In this document: positions 37,601 through 59,328 of the stretch, one piece after another
How the letters are laid out: every line of letters starts with the position of its first letter
Numbering within the stretch: the stretch's first letter is position 1
NCBI RefSeq assembly: GCF_002243515.1
Contig: NZ_CP022657.1
Location: forward strand, 2,161,001 to 2,225,000
DNA: 64,000 nt
Reading direction: 5' to 3'
Source: Tumebacillus algifaecis
Lineage (GTDB): Bacteria; Bacillota; Bacilli; Tumebacillales; Tumebacillaceae
Program-made: the position numbers and the translations under genes
The notes under the pieces: generated by a model
What the model was told of the DNA's origin: nothing
What the model saw: the letters and a program-made list of their open reading frames with translations, nothing else
Databases searched by the model: none

Positions 37601-38678
37601 AGCTTTGCAAGGGGTCAGACAGCTGTTGGCAGGAGGGGATGCACTGTCCTTGCGCCATGTCAAACAGGTGTTGGCAAACAGCAAGGGCCGTCTGGTCAAC
37701 GGATATGGCCCGACGGAGACGACGACGTTCGCTTGTTGCCATGTCATGCGCACTCCTGAAGAAGCGGGCCAAGCCTCCGTGCCGATCGGCCGTCCGATCG
37801 GGCATACGGACATCTATGTGCTCGACCGCCATCTGCGTCCGGTGCCGCTTGGCGTGGTCGGTGAGTTGTACATCGGCGGTGCAGGTCTGGCACAAGGCTA
37901 CTTGAACAGACCAGATTTGACTGAACAGGCGTTTGTGCCGCATCCGTTCCGGGACGGTGCCAAGCTCTACAAAACGGGGGACTTGGTGCGCTGGCTTGCA
38001 GACGGCACACTCGAATTTGCCGGACGGGCCGACCAACAGGTAAAACTTCGCGGTTTCCGCATCGAGCCAGGTGAAATCGAGGCTGTGCTTACAAAACATC
38101 CGTCCGTTCAGAGCGCGTTGGCGACGGTGCTTGCAGACGAGTCGGGCAACAAAATGCTCGTCGCCTATCTGGTGCCGACCGTTGGACAGACTCAGCCGAA
38201 CGCAGCAGAGCTGAGGGCGTATTTGGAAGACCAACTGCCTGCTTACATGATCCCGAATGCGTGGGTCAAACTCGAGTCGATCCCGTTGACGCCAAATGGA
38301 AAAGTTGATCTGCGCGCATTGCCTGCCCCGAGTGAAGCGGAACATCTAGCCAGCAACCGCCCGTACCTCGCACCGCGCACGCAGACCGAAGAAAAGTTGG
38401 CGGGCCTCTGTGCTGTGCTGCTCGGCGTGCCGCAGGTGAGCGTGGATGACAGCTTCTTCGACCTTGGGGGGCACTCGATGCTCGGCATTCAGTTGATCAC
38501 GCGAATTCGTCAGGAATTCGGGGTCGAGTTACCGATGCGCAGCCTGTTCATGACCCCGACGGTCGCACAGCTTGCCATTGTGGTTGAACAGTTGATGCAG
38601 GCAGGCGCTAAGCCTGCAGCCCCGAAGATCGCGGCCCGAAAACGTCAGGCGCGCACGATCGAAGGCGATCAGTTATAA
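22686..38678 (+). CDS. Hybrid NRPS-PKS: C-A-T, KS-AT-ACP, then three C-A-T modules
   Basis: A 5330-residue hybrid. After an N-terminal LSPEQQRLLEERL linker, typical of enzymes that accept from an upstream PKS or NRPS, the order is C-A(Ser)-T, KS-AT-ACP, C-A-T, C-A-T, C-A(Val)-T. It takes the chain from the preceding PKS, adds serine, extends with malonate without reduction, then adds two residues of an unassigned type and valine. It has no TE and no epimerization domain, so the chain passes to the next protein. Its start overlaps the stop of the PKS gene (ATGA, 22686-22689), indicating translational coupling; ATG 22689 is an equally possible start. The second and third post-PKS units share a nearly identical A-T block (see repeats). 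Confidence 0.95.
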   Translation: MMEKGQDRIKKRAQLSPEQQRLLEERLRGKKDVAERKTLIPKRPDGAPAPLSYAQRRLWFLDRLEPGNPAYNILNAVRLRGVLDAERVQQSMQKVVDRHEALRTVIVTDGGTAQQVASASADFHWYWIDLTTLPEHEREGHMQGLAEAEARHSFDLAQGPLLRVTLLRMGEQEHVLFLMVHHIAADGWSLDLLIREFALYYEALSTGQEPKLPELPVQYADFAAWQSAGQGEQASTGSLAYWKKQLGGELPVLELPTDRPRPRVQTYRGALHRFALPDELTAKLERIGRAEGATLYMTLLAAFKTLLYRYTGQTDLLVGSPIAGRSHSETASLIGVFVNTLVMRSGVEGSMTFRELLSAVKNTALDAYAHQDTPFEALVDLLLTERNTAYSPLFQVMFDLLKNPVSETQVAELSLELIRLDLGAAKFDLTMNLLEDTDGLTGTIEYNVDLFDASTAERLARHYQVLLAAIAEGVDVTLDELPITAAELDEAVFAEMNETVRAYDLSETLLVPFLRQAEAHPERIALSDQGRLVTYGELNVRSNRIAHLLQAQGIGRGDRVGLFMTRSADLFAGLYGIVKAGAAYVPIDPEYPAERVRYMAEDSGVKALLTETEHAALAKEMLSGATELQALVVLGATGEQEPTRGAWQLLTEADVLAQSETTPELINLPDDLAYLIYTSGSTGHPKGVRVTHRAIVNRLLWHQEMFDAKPGDVVAQRTSVCFDVSVWELFWALRHGATMSIVPSAVVKDPYALLAHLQAEQVTVIHFVPSLLTMFTSALHKIDSAKRALPALRWVVTSGEALPASTVAQWFELYPEGSRIANLYGPTEAAVDVSCSVMDRPPAGNVLIGKPIANTKLYVLDKAGKRCAVNVKGELYIAGVQVADGYHNKPEKTAEAFVPDLAGGASDRMYKTGDLARVLPDGNIEYLGRVDSQVKVRGFRIELGEVEQVLTQHEQVEQAAVVTRKGPDGNVELAAFYTSQAALSSVMLKTFLQGILPQHLIPAHLVLLSEMPLSPNGKIDRLALQKHPVQTVSEQREAKPESLLQKQVAGIWARVLQREQVGLHDNFFDIGGHSLLLVQVHDLLSEEVEITFPIVELFQYPTVYLLAEEIGRRMAGGSQEAKRAGVESVQAVRLDERDVAIIGIGLRLPDAADVYEFWDNLIGGRESVREILDEEWEASWFNQDPQVRSKVVRSGAFLEDIDQFDARFFGFSAQEARLLDPQHRIFLECAYQAMQNAGYNVQGMPGRVSLYAGASPSQYLPQMYGSSVSEIYQASTANQPRFLPTRVSYKLNLTGESVAVDTACSTSLVAVHMACKSLLTGESDYALAGGVSINVPQKTGYVYEPNFILSADGHVRAFDKDASGTVPGNGCGVVLLKRLQDAQRDGDAIYAVIKGSALNNDGNLKIGYTAPSIQGQAEVIRMAQTAAQVEADSITYLEAHGTGTQLGDPIEINALTQVFAADTERRQYCALGSVKTNIGHLDTAAGIAGLIKTALSLKHGMIPPSLNYSEANPQIDFAQTPFYVNTEAVRWQSDDRPRRAGVSSFGIGGTNAHVILEEAPERSAPLLKDRTHHLVTLSANSEAALLQAASNLQKHLEREPGQALHDLAYTLQNGPVFPHRLALSAPNRERLTELLAAVQEGGADAGLEGVAGGTSQLTPHAQVAFLFTGQGSQYSGMGRELYAGSDVFRQALDECAALLAGELEHGLLDYLFDPKLETELNETHITQPALFALEYALAQLLLSYSIKPSVLIGHSLGEYVAVCLAGGLTLSDALTLVAARGRLMRDLCSRGSMVSVRADAGIAKEMLSGLSAVSVAAVNGPQEIVFSGDSGEVETLCARLERAGVVFKKLPVSHAFHSPLMEPMLSTFAKLVQGIESKPLQIPVISNLSGEILAGVVLDADYWVRHLRETVQFEKGLQTLAGQQDIAVLLEVGPHPVLKRLTANARRADQIAVGTLMRGKDAWQALLSQLGALWADGFALDFQALEREYSRRRVHVPTYPFERESYWIHTDRQPHQAELHAARTETAVAQATEPQLQRALLATDTEQQLAVLWTDLLGTAELRSHSDFFGLGGDSLTVIQLQTRLRDHLGIEAEYKDLFIHTTLEAQAAYLDRMRGENTASTLIPSLPVQPHYELSYAQQRLWFLHQLEPESSAYHIPAAMRLQGRLHVEVLERALAELSSRHESLRTHFISVDEQPRQVIAEQATLKVELIDLQGMPDIEAAVLRLSRETAEEPFDLTRAPLLRLRLLKLQETEHVLLFTVHHIIWDGWSFQIFLRELAALYEAFARGKEAQLPELAVRYAEYAAWQKAWLEQDVLDKQLAFWREQLSGELPVLQLPLDHPRPPMQTTRGETITFTISAQVAEQIGELSREAGATLYMGLLAAFKVLLSRYSGQEDILIGSATAGRKVREVEDLIGFFVNTVVLRSDLSGAPSFRELLSRVRDVTLDALAHQDVPFERLVDELQPERSLSHSPLFQVMFDLQNAPISKLEVAELSFEPLRIDSGASMFDMTVNLQERESGLEGQLEFNADLFERSTVERMIGHFGQLLIAVTSAPDHPVGELNLLTAEESKQLLVEWNDTKVDFPQDICLHQLFEAQAERTPTRIAAVFGEQELTYGELEEQANQLAHHLQALGVGPDVPVGVCVERSLDLVVALLGVLKAGGAFVPVDTEAPSDRIEQLLDEAQASVCLAQSHLQANLPVESARFVYLDTERTAIAAHPTTRPQTDVKPHHLVSIYYTSGSTGKPKGVASEHRGWVNRMIWNQKAHGMQVGESVLQKTTLTFDDAAVEFFWPLMVGGRIALLEPGMHRDPSAILEAAVAHEAVLIQFVPSVLRLFLEAITPEDEQRLSALRSVVSSGEALRPDLWQLFQERLPGRKLYNLCGSTEVSIDSTVHLCNEQDLHGEIVSIGKPFDNNTLYILDTKRQPVPIGVIGEIYYGGVGLARGYWNRPDLTERAFLDNPFEPGTRMYKTGDRAYFRADGSVQFLGRNDDQVKIRGVRVEPGEIEVVLAAHRSVQHTVVMAREDVPGEKRLVAYVVPDERNLPESGELRRYLKDKLPEYMVPSAFVLLDHMPLTANGKVDRKALPKPELDRIDRAAYVEPRTESERTVAAVYRDILKAERVGADDHFFELGGHSLLAAQVITRLNEAFGISIPLRTLFEAPAVADLAARIGELQGTAEGKSTLPAITRASREEPLPLSFAQQRLWLLDSLLEERHAYNIPFAIRLRGDLDVTALERSLSELISRHEALRTTIAVLDGRPMQLIREAAPYDLPQLDLRDQLPETREAGVALIVQEEERHLFDLQQGPLVRFRLLRTDEQEHVLVFNIHHIVSDGWSSGVMVREVSALYKAFATGETSPFAELPMQYADYAVWQKEWLASGVLDEQLSYWKQQLGGELPVLQLPTDHPRPSRQSHRGATATFSMSERLTAKLKDLSRKQNVTLFMTLLAAFQTLLYRYSGQEDIVVGTPVAGRSKREMEAMIGFFVNTLVMRTDLSGNPSFTDLLARVREMALGAFAHQDVPFDSLVEELQPERDMSLSPLFQVMFVLQNTPMPDQELAGVTVSPVEIAATIAKFDLTLTLEERGSVISGSFEYNTDLFETSTIQRMTSHLLTLLEAIAEGAEQSIGELPMLTNAERSQLLVEWNDTKVDFPQDICLHQLFEAQAEQTPARIAAVFGEQELTYGELEAQANQLAHHLQALGVGPDVPVGVCVERSLDLVVALLGVLKAGGAFVPVDTEAPSDRIEQLLEEAQASVCLAQSHLQANLPVESARFVYLDTERAAIAAHPTTRPQTDVKPHHLVSIYYTSGSTGKPKGVASEHRGWVNRMIWNQKAHGMQAGESVLQKTTLTFDDAAVEFFWPLMVGGRIALLEPGMHRDPSAILEAAVAHEAVLIQFVPSVLRLFLEAITPEDERRLSALRSVVSSGEALRPDLWQLFQERLPGRKLYNLCGATEVSIDSTVHVCNEQDLHGEIVSIGKPFDNNTLYILDSKRQPVPIGVIGEIYYGGVGLARGYWNRPDLTEQAFLDNPFEPGTRMYKAGDRAYFRADGSVQFLGRNDDQVKIRGVRVEPGEIEVVLAAHRSVQHTVVMAREDVPGEKRLVAYVVPNERNLPESGELRRYLKDKLPEYMVPSAFVLLDHMPLTANGKADRKALPKPELDRIDRAAYVEPRTESERTVAAVYRDILKAERVGADDHFFELGGHSLLAAQVVARLNEAFGISIPLRTLFEAPAVADLAARIGELQGTAEGKSTLPEITKASREEPLPLSFAQQRLWVIDRVLPGSAAYNIPMALRLQGHVNTAALERTINEIITRHEALRTTFNEQDGQPIQVIAEPIWQELNLLDLQGLEPAVRDAEVLRVIKEEAESGFDLTVGPLLRFRLLQLNELEFVLLLNFHHIVSDGWSTGVLVQEFQALYSAFASGQASPLVQLPVQYADYAVWQRQFLQGDVLDQQLAYWKEVLGGELQPLNLPLDRPRPTVPAHVGAKELFVLPKELTLALQALSQEQDVTLYMTMLAAFQTMLHRYSRQEDITVGTPVAGRNRQELEPLIGFFVNTLVMRTRFADELSFVELLQQVRETALGAFAHQDLPFEKLVEELQPERDLSRSPLFQAMFVFNAPLTGATLPDLTLTPLEVDNGTAKFELTLTLQEVDGVLSGSFEYATDLFEVATIKRMSLHFQTLLQSIVAHKEQSVSRLPLITVAEEVTLLSLAHADAQAALPYATIQAAFEAQVQAAPERTAIKFGEQKLTYAELDESANRLARHLQKRGVQPGDLVALCAERSVEMIVGMLSILKAGGAYVPLDVTYPAERLSFMLEDTGARLLLTQAQLTQSLPAHRAEVLFIDQALAASAEESAEQLVLDLTEEALAYVMYTSGSTGLPKGVLTPHRGVVRLVKNNEYVEFSPEEVFLQFAPIAFDAATFEIWGALLSGAQLVIYPPQQASLHELGQFLQQERITTLWLTAGLFHQMVEHQPEALQGVRQLLAGGDALSLRHVKQVLANSKGRLVNGYGPTETTTFACCHVMRTPEEAGQASVPIGRPIGHTDIYVLDRHLRPVPLGVVGELYIGGAGLAQGYLNRPDLTEQAFVPHPFRDGAKLYKTGDLVRWLADGTLEFAGRADQQVKLRGFRIEPGEIEAVLTKHPSVQSALATVLADESGNKMLVAYLVPTVGQTQPNAAELRAYLEDQLPAYMIPNAWVKLESIPLTPNGKVDLRALPAPSEAEHLASNRPYLAPRTQTEEKLAGLCAVLLGVPQVSVDDSFFDLGGHSMLGIQLITRIRQEFGVELPMRSLFMTPTVAQLAIVVEQLMQAGAKPAAPKIAARKRQARTIEGDQL
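22830..26020 (+). other. Hybrid module (C-A-T), serine predicted
   Basis: C motif HHIAADGWS; carrier serine codon 25905-25907 in GGHSL. Pocket DVWHVSLVDK, one or two conservative changes from the classical Ser code DVWHLSLIDK. Confidence 0.85.
26095..29020 (+). other. Non-reducing PKS module KS-AT-ACP, malonyl-specific
   Basis: KS DTACSTSL (Cys codon 26595-26597), EAHGTGTQLGDP and GHLDTAAG; AT GHSLGEY (serine codon 27948-27950) and a canonical malonyl HAFH motif (about 28244-28255). The AT C-terminal segment ends near 28710 and the ACP (GGDSL, serine codon 28908-28910) follows within about 30 residues plus helix 1, leaving no room for KR, DH or MT. The product of this step should be a beta-keto intermediate. 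Confidence 0.88.
29080..32210 (+). other. Hybrid module (C-A-T), unusual pocket DDVQVSLIDK
   Basis: C motif HHIIWDGWS (about 29473); A core YYTSGSTGKPKG; carrier serine codon 32091-32093. The loop normally YGPTE reads CGSTE. The second half, SLIDK, is shared with Ser-type codes; Asp at both 235 and 236 with Gln278 is not a code I can assign. Confidence 0.8.
30411..32297 (+). repeat. Near-identical A-T duplication, copy 1
   Basis: This 1.9-kb block spans the end of a C domain linker, the complete A and T domains and the first residues of the next C domain. The second copy lies exactly 3198 bp (1066 codons, one module) downstream. The two differ by roughly 15 residues in about 620, mostly single-base changes. 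Confidence 0.9.
32270..35410 (+). other. Hybrid module (C-A-T), near-copy of the preceding A-T
   Basis: C motif HHIVSDGWS (about 32671); carrier serine codon 35289-35291. The pocket is identical to the previous module (DDVQVSLIDK) and the loop reads CGATE. Motif A7 reads YKAGD instead of YKTGD and A10 reads NGKADRK, so it may be slightly less constrained. Confidence 0.8.
33609..35495 (+). repeat. Near-identical A-T duplication, copy 2
   Basis: Partner of 30411-32297. The flanking C domains (29080-30400 and 32270-33600) are clearly different from each other, so only the A-T block was copied or homogenised. Confidence 0.9.
35465..38610 (+). other. Hybrid module (C-A-T), valine predicted
   Basis: C motif HHIVSDGWS (about 35869); carrier serine codon 38475-38477. 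Pocket DAFWLGGTFK, one change from the classical Val code DAFWIGGTFK. Confidence 0.83.
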
Positions 38679-38702
38679 ACGTAGAGAAAGGATGGGGAGC
38701 GT

Positions 38703-55475
<16,773 letters not shown>

Positions 55476-55483
55476 TCACACCC

Positions 55484-55519
55484 GATTCTAAGCTGTGCCT
55501 GCGCGCACAGCTTAGAATC
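55484..55519 (+). other. Perfect 15-bp hairpin between synthetase operon and acylase
   Basis: GATTCTAAGCTGTGC and its exact complement flank a 6-nt loop. No T-run follows (tcatgaaaagg), so it is not a standard intrinsic terminator. It may act as an mRNA-stabilising or attenuating element in the junction before the acylase. Confidence 0.7.
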
Positions 55520-55546
55520 TCATGAAAAGGAAAGGAGCGAGCGCAC

Positions 55547-57973
55547 GTGCTGAAAAAAATCATGATCACTTCGCTGTCCAGCTTGCTCGGACTTACGGCA
55601 GTCGTTAGCGGCGGCGGTTACTGGTACGTCCAGGACTCGCTGGCCGATCTAGACGGTGAAGTGTTGACCGCCGTGGAAAAACCGGTGCGTCTGCTCCGCG
55701 ATGAATACGGTGTTTCGCATCTCTACGCTGAAACGGAGCGCGACCTGCTGTTCGCGCAAGGCTTTGCACACGCTCAAGACCGTCTGTGGCAGATGGAACT
55801 GTCCCGACGCGGTGCAGCGGGCCGACTGTCCGAACTATTTGGAGAGGATCTTGTCACCACCGATCGGATGTACCGCACGCTTGGCATGCACCGCGTTGCC
55901 GAAGCGGCAGTGAACAGTCTGGACGCTACCTCCAAGCAGAATCTGCAAGCTTATGCGGACGGCGTAAATGCTTTTCTCGAGCAAAAAGATATGCCCTTCG
56001 AATATGGTATCTTTTCGATCGATCCTGAACCGTGGACGATCGCCGATTCGCTCAGCATTTCGAAGATGATGGCGTGGGACCTTGGCGGCAACATGTTCAC
56101 CGAACTGTTTCTCAGTGCGGCTGGTGATCAGGTCGGCCGTGAAAAAGCGCTGACCTTGATCGCCGAGTATGCGCCGCAAGACGCCCGCGTGCTCAAAGAG
56201 TCGTCCGAGCAAGCGCCCGCCCAAGCGGCTCAAGCGTCGCCATTCTCGATCGCCCCGGAAGCGGTGGCACAACTGCACCAAGCCAAGGCTGGTCTGAAGG
56301 AATTGGGCATTCCAGGGGAGAGTTTGGGCAGCAACAACTGGGTCGTTTCCGGCAACAAAAGCGCATCTGGCAAGCCACTGCTTGCCAACGACATGCATCT
56401 CTCCTTGCAAGCGCCATCCGTCTTCTATCAAAATCATCTTGTCGTGCCTAATCTGTACAACGTATCAGGGGTGATTTTCCCTGGCGTGCCCGGCGTGATC
56501 GTCGGTCACAACGACAAGCTTGCTTGGGGGTTCACGAACGTCTATCCGGACGTGCAAGACCTCTATATTCAAAAGCCGAACCCGAATAACCCACACCAAT
56601 TTGAGTACATGGGCAAGTATGAGGATGCCAAAGTCATCCAAGAAGAGATCAAAGTCAAGGGTGGCGATCCGGTGCGCTTTGAAAACATCATCACCCGCCA
56701 AGGCCCGATCATCACCGACATCGTCGAAGGGATTCCCGTTTCCGCCCCACTGTCGCTCAAATGGAGCACCTATGAGTTTCATGATGAAATCTCTGCGATG
56801 CTCGCCATGAACAAGGCGCAAAACTGGGAACAGTTCGAAACGGCGTTACAACGGTTCAGCGCTCCGGCGCAAAATGTCGTCTATGCGGACGTCGAAGGCA
56901 ACATCGCCTACCAGTTGGCTGGTAAAATCCCCGTTCGCAAAAAAGGGGACGGGCTGCTTCCCGTGCCGGGCTGGACCGACGAGTTTGAGTGGACCTCCTA
57001 CATCGCTTGGGAAGATCTGCCGCATACGTTTAACCCAGAGCAAGGCTTCATCGCAACGGCCAACAACAAGATCATCGCCGAAGCGGACGACCCCTATCTG
57101 ATCACTTATGAGTGGGCCGCTCCCTACCGCGCCAAACGGATCGAAGAGATGATCGAAGCGAAAGACAAACTGACGCTTGCTGACATGCAACAGATGCAAC
57201 TCGATTGGAAAAATCTCCAGGCCGTACAAAACGTGCCCTTGTGGCTGCCGATCTTGGAAAAAGGAATGTGGAATAAAGCGGAGAGCGCGGCCTTACAAAT
57301 TTTGAAAGAGTGGGCCAAAGATCCGTGGGACAACCCGGACCAAGCGGGTCCGGCGATCTACCACGCCATGCTCAACAAAACGATCGAACAGGTCTATCAA
57401 CCACAGCTCGGAGAGGAACTGTTCTACGAGTATGTGGCGACAGGATTGTCGGTCAACGCTTTTGACACCTTGATGCTCGACCAAAGCCCGAAATGGTTGG
57501 CCGGGACAGGACTGACCAAAGAACAGGCGGTCGAACAGGGTTTCCGCGCCGCTGTTGCGTTTTTGCAGGAACGAGCAGGAGCGGAGCCTGCCAAATGGAC
57601 GTGGGGCGATGTTCACCAACTGACCTTCCGCCACGCGTTTGGCGACATCAAGCCGCTCCATCTGCTGTTCGATGATGGCCCGTATCCCTACGGTGGTAGT
57701 CATGTCACGGTCAACGCCGCCGCCTACTCCCGCATCGACAATCCGTTCCGAGCAGGTTTTGGCGCGCCGTGGCGGTTTACGATCGACATGGCCGACCCGG
57801 CCGCGGCGGAAGATGTGATGGAGATGGGGGCATCCGGTCAATTGGGCAGCAAACACTACAAAGACCAAAGTCATCTCTGGTTGGATGGGAAATACAAATC
57901 GATGTATTTTCGTGCCGAAGATGTACAAGCGCATCAGGTCAACGAATACAAACTGCTTCCGATAACGAACTAA
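55547..57973 (+). CDS. Penicillin acylase family Ntn hydrolase, exported
   Basis: An 808-residue protein of usual family length. An N-terminal hydrophobic stretch (about residues 5-27) after Lys-Lys is a signal peptide or anchor, placing the enzyme outside the membrane. The precursor has the expected layout: a small alpha part (EYGVSHLYAETERDLLFAQG, QDRLWQMELSRR), a spacer, and a beta part that starts at Ser262 in LGSNNWVVSG, where autocatalytic cleavage exposes the N-terminal serine nucleophile. The LLANDMHL segment that follows is family-typical. These enzymes cleave acyl-amide bonds (penicillins, acyl-homoserine lactones, acyl-peptides). Its location 71 bp after a synthetase that makes an N-acylated peptide suggests deacylation of the product, for maturation or self-protection; this is an inference. 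GTG 55547 has AAAGGAG 9 nt upstream. Confidence 0.9.
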   Translation: MLKKIMITSLSSLLGLTAVVSGGGYWYVQDSLADLDGEVLTAVEKPVRLLRDEYGVSHLYAETERDLLFAQGFAHAQDRLWQMELSRRGAAGRLSELFGEDLVTTDRMYRTLGMHRVAEAAVNSLDATSKQNLQAYADGVNAFLEQKDMPFEYGIFSIDPEPWTIADSLSISKMMAWDLGGNMFTELFLSAAGDQVGREKALTLIAEYAPQDARVLKESSEQAPAQAAQASPFSIAPEAVAQLHQAKAGLKELGIPGESLGSNNWVVSGNKSASGKPLLANDMHLSLQAPSVFYQNHLVVPNLYNVSGVIFPGVPGVIVGHNDKLAWGFTNVYPDVQDLYIQKPNPNNPHQFEYMGKYEDAKVIQEEIKVKGGDPVRFENIITRQGPIITDIVEGIPVSAPLSLKWSTYEFHDEISAMLAMNKAQNWEQFETALQRFSAPAQNVVYADVEGNIAYQLAGKIPVRKKGDGLLPVPGWTDEFEWTSYIAWEDLPHTFNPEQGFIATANNKIIAEADDPYLITYEWAAPYRAKRIEEMIEAKDKLTLADMQQMQLDWKNLQAVQNVPLWLPILEKGMWNKAESAALQILKEWAKDPWDNPDQAGPAIYHAMLNKTIEQVYQPQLGEELFYEYVATGLSVNAFDTLMLDQSPKWLAGTGLTKEQAVEQGFRAAVAFLQERAGAEPAKWTWGDVHQLTFRHAFGDIKPLHLLFDDGPYPYGGSHVTVNAAAYSRIDNPFRAGFGAPWRFTIDMADPAAAEDVMEMGASGQLGSKHYKDQSHLWLDGKYKSMYFRAEDVQAHQVNEYKLLPITN

Positions 57974-58016
57974 AGATGCTATCCTAGTTGGAAATCGCAA
58001 GGGAAGAGTGACATCG

Positions 58017-58502
58017 ATGCAAAACATTATGATCCGCCCTTTAGTGCCTGCTGATCACAGCTGGCTTCGTGACTTTCTTGTGAAACAGTGGGGCAGCACG
58101 CAAATGGTGTACTCCAAAGGGATTCACCACTGTGACCAACTGCCCGGATTTGTCGCCCTACAAGGGGCCGAACCGGTCGGGTTGATCACATATCTCATCT
58201 CCGAAGACGAATTGGAAGTCATCTCCCTCGACTCGCTATGTGAGGGGAGTGGCATCGGCAGCGCGCTGCTGACGGCGACGGAGGAAGTCGCTCAGGAGCA
58301 AGGTCTTCGCCGCATCTGGCTGATCACGACCAATGACAACTTGCACGCTTTGAAATTCTACCAAAAGCGTGGCTACGACCTTGTGCAAATCTATCGCTTT
58401 GCGGTCGAAGCGGCGCGGAAGATCAAGCCGCAAATTCCGTTGATCGGAAACGACGGGATCAAAATTCAAGACGAGATCGAACTGGAAAAGACCCTCTGCT
58501 GA
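58017..58502 (+). CDS. GNAT-family N-acetyltransferase
   Basis: A 161-residue GNAT protein: the N-terminal MIRPLVPADHSWL strand-helix, a central VISLDSLCEGSGIGSALL acetyl-CoA pyrophosphate loop (RxxGxG/A type), and a C-terminal NLHALKFYQKRGYDL segment characteristic of the fold. The acceptor is unknown. It lies 43 bp after the acylase, so it may be co-transcribed; acetylation of the peptide product or of its basic residue for self-protection is possible but not shown. ATG 58017 is chosen over GTG 58008 because the purine-rich GGGAAGAG site lies just ahead of it. Confidence 0.85.
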   Translation: MQNIMIRPLVPADHSWLRDFLVKQWGSTQMVYSKGIHHCDQLPGFVALQGAEPVGLITYLISEDELEVISLDSLCEGSGIGSALLTATEEVAQEQGLRRIWLITTNDNLHALKFYQKRGYDLVQIYRFAVEAARKIKPQIPLIGNDGIKIQDEIELEKTLC

Positions 58503-58676
58503 CCAGTCAAAACCGTGCTCTTTCTACCGATCGAAAGGCAGGGCAGACGTAAACGTGCCAGTATGATGCAGGCATCTAGCAAAAGTAGTGCTACGCGGTA
58601 CGGTTGAGATTCGCAGAAGATGACAACCTCACCAGCAACTCGTAGCGCAGACAACGATGAGAGGATTGATTTTCTG

Positions 58677-59021
58677 ATGACTAATCTTGATCTCACCCTT
58701 CCGGCACAACGCCAGCTCGAAGCCTATAATCGAGGTGACATCGAAGCCTTTATGGCTTGCTATGCCCCTGATGTTGTCGTCGAAGATGCGGCTGGCAACG
58801 TCATGATGCAGGGCTGGGATGCGATGTACAAAAGCTATGCGCACATGTTCGCACAAAGCCCTGACCTGCACTGTACGTTAGTCTCTCGTATCGTCGTCGG
58901 CAACTATGTCCTCGACGAAGAAAATGTGACGGGACGTCCTGGCACCACGGAAATGTCGCATGTCGTCGCGGTGTACCAGATCGCAGATGGACTGATTCAA
59001 CATGTGCGCTTTATCCGGTAA
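58677..59021 (+). CDS. SnoaL/NTF2-like small protein
   Basis: A 114-residue protein with the NTF2-fold pattern: an N-terminal helix PAQRQLEAYNRGDIEAFMAC followed by YAPDVVVEDAAG, then MQGWDAMYKSYAHMF and a C-terminal beta sheet ending YQIADGLIQHVRFIR. Family members are small isomerases, cyclases or ligand binders (ketosteroid isomerase-like); no specific substrate can be inferred. The ATG at 58677 gives the family-length N-terminus; an upstream ATG at 58620 in the same frame would add 19 hydrophilic residues and is less likely. It is 174 bp after the acetyltransferase gene. Confidence 0.8.
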   Translation: MTNLDLTLPAQRQLEAYNRGDIEAFMACYAPDVVVEDAAGNVMMQGWDAMYKSYAHMFAQSPDLHCTLVSRIVVGNYVLDEENVTGRPGTTEMSHVVAVYQIADGLIQHVRFIR

Positions 59022-59027
59022 GGTTTG

Positions 59028-59117
59028 ATGGGCGAGCAAACCCTGAGACAAAGTTCAGGGAATTCCCTGATAGAAACGGATATCAATCTGACGTACGATG
59101 AAAGGGAAGAAGCCTAA
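59028..59117 (+). CDS. Possible 29-residue ORF
   Basis: ATG six bases after the stop of the SnoaL-like gene, 29 codons, ending 36 bp before an intrinsic terminator. The product is hydrophilic (starts MGEQTLRQSSGN, ends DEREEA) and I recognise no family. The ribosome binding site is weak (AAGG). It could be a real small protein at the end of the unit or chance. Confidence 0.25.
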   Translation: MGEQTLRQSSGNSLIETDINLTYDEREEA

Positions 59118-59153
59118 CCCGATATCTTCCAAATTGATACGGCACTTTGCCGT

Positions 59154-59181
59154 AGCCCCTGCTTGCGCAGGGGCTTTTTTT
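59154..59181 (+). terminator. Intrinsic terminator
   Basis: AGCCCCTGC pairs with GCAGGGGCT around a TTGC loop, followed by seven Ts. It ends the acylase/GNAT/SnoaL-like group. The surrounding gap (59022-59328) otherwise holds only the possible small ORF and the next promoter. Confidence 0.9.
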
Positions 59182-59265
59182 ATCGAACTGACTGACACAC
59201 ATCGGTATCAATCAACAACTTTGGTAGGTGTTGAAAAATACTAACTTTTCCGTGCGGCCACTTTT

Positions 59266-59314
59266 TTGTGTTCACGTTTTGTGCTATGTTTAATCAATAG
59301 ATTTGATGATTAAA
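59266..59314 (+). promoter_or_regulatory. Promoter and overlapping inverted repeat of the calpain-like gene
   Basis: TTGTGT (59266-59271), 17 bp, TTTAAT (59289-59294). The -10 box is the left arm of an inverted repeat TTTAATCA (59289-59296) / TGATTAAA (59307-59314) with a 10-bp spacer that covers the start point, an arrangement typical of a repressor site. The regulator is unknown. Confidence 0.5.
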
Positions 59315-59328
59315 GTTGAGGTGATCGA

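Noticed and set aside
55484-55519. Intrinsic terminator at the end of the synthetase operon
   Set aside because: The stem is perfect but no T-run follows on either strand, so it is listed as a hairpin of unknown role.
59040-59120. Possible riboswitch after the SnoaL-like gene
   Set aside because: A CCCTGA/TCAGGG hairpin and a GCCTAA string are present, but the order and core of a GEMM or other known aptamer are not, and the segment is followed only by a terminator and a separate promoter.
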